A DNA stretch of 33,367 bases. Origin: Bacteroidales bacterium UBA1192 (GTDB lineage: Bacteria > Bacteroidota > Bacteroidia > Bacteroidales > Bacteroidaceae). The notes below the pieces were generated by a model. The model had not been told where the DNA came from. It did no database searches and worked only from the letters and a program-made list of their open reading frames with translations. A program made the translations under genes and the position numbers. The stretch spans positions 1 through 33,367 of the forward strand of contig DBYG01000017.1 in the NCBI GenBank assembly GCA_002310175.1. The letters are read 5' to 3'. Shown here piece after piece: positions 32,129-33,367 of the stretch. The number at the start of each line of letters is the position of its first letter. Positions within the stretch are counted from its first letter, which is position 1.

Positions 32129-33367
32129 TTAGCAGTTTTCAATGGCACCCTGTGCGGCAGCCAGACGTGCGATAGGCACGCGGAACGGTGAGCAACTCAC
32201 GTAGTTCAGACCCACCTTGTCGCAGAACTTTACTGATGAAGGCTCGCCGCCATGCTCGCCGCAGATACCGCACTTGAGGTCAGGACGAACTGAACGACCC
32301 TTGTCAACAGCCATCTTGATAAGCTGACCAACACCCTTCTGGTCAAGAACCTGGAACGGGTCAACCTTAAGTATCTTCTTCTCCAGATAAACTGGCAGGA
32401 ATGTGGCGATATCGTCACGTGAGTAACCGAATGTCATCTGAGTAAGGTCATTTGTGCCGAATGAGAAATACTCGGCACGGGCGGCAACTGCATCAGCGGT
32501 AAGGGCTGCACGCGGAATCTCGATCATTGTACCAACCTTGAACTCGAACGGCTCAACACCTTCCTCCTCAAACAGCTTGGCCGCTGTAGCGCGGATTATT
32601 TCCTCCTGCTGCTCAAACTCGTAGTGCTTACCTACCAACGGAACCATGATTTCAGGTTGCGGGTTCAGGCCTTCCTTGCGAAGCTGGATGGCAGCGCCTA
32701 TAATAGCCTTGGTCTGCATTTCGGTGATTTCCGGATAGGTGTTACCCAGACGGCAACCGCGGTGACCCAGCATCGGGTTGTTCTCAGACAATGACTCAAC
32801 GCGAGCCTTGATCTGTTCAAGGGTTACACCCATGGCATCAGCCATTTCCTGCTGTCCCTTTCTGTCATGAGGAACGAACTCATGGAGTGGGGGATCAAGC
32901 AGGCGGATGTTGACGGGCAGTCCGTCCATAGCCTTAAGTATTCCATAGAAGTCCTTGGTCTGGTAGGGGAGCAGTTTCTCAAGAGCCTTCTCGCGTCCTT
33001 CCTTGTTATCGGCCAGGATCATCTCACGCATAGCTTTGATCTTCTCTCCCTCAAAGAACATGTGCTCGGTACGGCAGAGACCGATACCAACGGCACCGAA
33101 TGTGCGAGCCACCTGAGCGTCGTGAGGAGTGTCGGCGTTGGTACGTACAACCAGACGTGTGTATTTGTTGCACAAGTCCATGAGTTCGGCAAAATCACCA
33201 CTAATCTCGGCAGCCTTGGTCTCAATCTCACCTTGGAATACCTGACCGGTAGATCCGTTGATTGAAATATAGTCACCTTCCTTCAGAATTACGTCCTCAA
33301 TCTTGACAGTCTTCTTGACATAATCAACGTTAAGGGCACCTGCACCTGATACGCAGCACTTACCCAT
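32129..33367 (-). CDS. ppdK: Pyruvate, phosphate dikinase, C-terminal part
   Basis: PPDK interconverts pyruvate, ATP and phosphate with phosphoenolpyruvate, AMP and pyrophosphate. Only the last 412 residues are in the window. The reading frame stays open to the window edge, and the Met there (in 'MGKCCVSGAG') is internal, just after the phosphohistidine domain, whose His lies beyond the edge. Visible are the PEP-binding barrel motifs 'GLCRTEHMFFEG', 'PMLGHRGCRLGNTYPEI', 'EFKVGTMIEIPRA' and 'SFGTNDLTQMTFGYSRDD', and the catalytic-Cys loop 'CGICGEHGGEPSS' near the C-terminus. It converges on the plus-strand operon. In fermentative Bacteroidota it connects PEP and pyruvate with pyrophosphate use. 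Confidence 0.97.
   Translation of the reverse strand: MGKCCVSGAGALNVDYVKKTVKIEDVILKEGDYISINGSTGQVFQGEIETKAAEISGDFAELMDLCNKYTRLVVRTNADTPHDAQVARTFGAVGIGLCRTEHMFFEGEKIKAMREMILADNKEGREKALEKLLPYQTKDFYGILKAMDGLPVNIRLLDPPLHEFVPHDRKGQQEMADAMGVTLEQIKARVESLSENNPMLGHRGCRLGNTYPEITEMQTKAIIGAAIQLRKEGLNPQPEIMVPLVGKHYEFEQQEEIIRATAAKLFEEEGVEPFEFKVGTMIEIPRAALTADAVAARAEYFSFGTNDLTQMTFGYSRDDIATFLPVYLEKKILKVDPFQVLDQKGVGQLIKMAVDKGRSVRPDLKCGICGEHGGEPSSVKFCDKVGLNYVSCSPFRVPIARLAAAQGAIENC

Noticed and set aside
33340..33367. Start codon of a complete 412-residue gene at the window edge
   Set aside because: The Met is internal to PPDK, just after the phosphohistidine domain; the gene continues beyond the window.

Overview
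The window looks like chromosomal core sequence from a member of the Bacteroidota, most likely order Bacteroidales (Bacteroides/Prevotella-like). Five things point there. Several genes are preceded by the Bacteroides-type promoter (TTTG or near-match, about 19-20 nt, then TAnnTTTG). Shine-Dalgarno sequences are weak or absent. The gene set includes a lipoprotein Omp85 protein (TamL type), a DUF4296 lipoprotein beside lspA and an animal/plant-like GlgB. PyrB is followed immediately by PyrI. There is no integrase, transposase, CRISPR array or phage gene; the only RNA gene is a tRNA-Lys(CUU).

Layout. (1) 78-5537, plus strand: ileS, a DksA-like regulator, lspA and a DUF4296 lipoprotein. IleRS is of the long IleRS2 type and carries a swapped signature motif, Gly-Ile-His-His instead of His-x-Gly-His. 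(2) 5543-6301, minus: a TrmH/SpoU RNA methyltransferase, only 5 nt from the convergent DUF4296 gene. (3) 6350-9580, plus: tamL and a YycJ-like metallo-hydrolase. (4) 9617-9774, minus: tRNA-Lys(CUU) with its own promoter and terminator. (5) 9853-11921, minus: an orphan fasciclin-domain lipoprotein. (6) 24119 down to 11988, minus: an unbroken series with gaps of 2-50 nt: pyrB, pyrI, a small outer-membrane barrel, glyA, a stand-alone homocysteine methyltransferase domain, a PfkB kinase, a LarA-family protein, pdxB, gnd, uxaE, uxaC. (7) 24289-31949, plus: six genes that overlap or nearly touch: PBP1A, kdsB, a secreted 13-repeat MORN protein, a YhcH-family protein, glgB and an unrecognised membrane protein. 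(8) 32129 to the window end, minus: the C-terminal part of ppdK.

The most interesting part is the uxaC-uxaE-gnd-pdxB-larA-pfkB block. The LarA homologue keeps the nickel-pincer-nucleotide lysine and key histidines at the spacing known from lactate racemase, and the LarA superfamily includes D-gluconate 2-epimerases. Together the genes suggest an unusual hexuronate route: galacturonate and glucuronate to fructuronate (UxaC, UxaE), then mannonate (a reductase not in this window), gluconate (LarA homologue), 6-phosphogluconate (PfkB kinase) and ribulose 5-phosphate (Gnd). This would bypass the usual KDG/KDPG route. It is an inference from gene context and catalytic residues; the conventional reading (PfkB as KDG kinase) remains possible.
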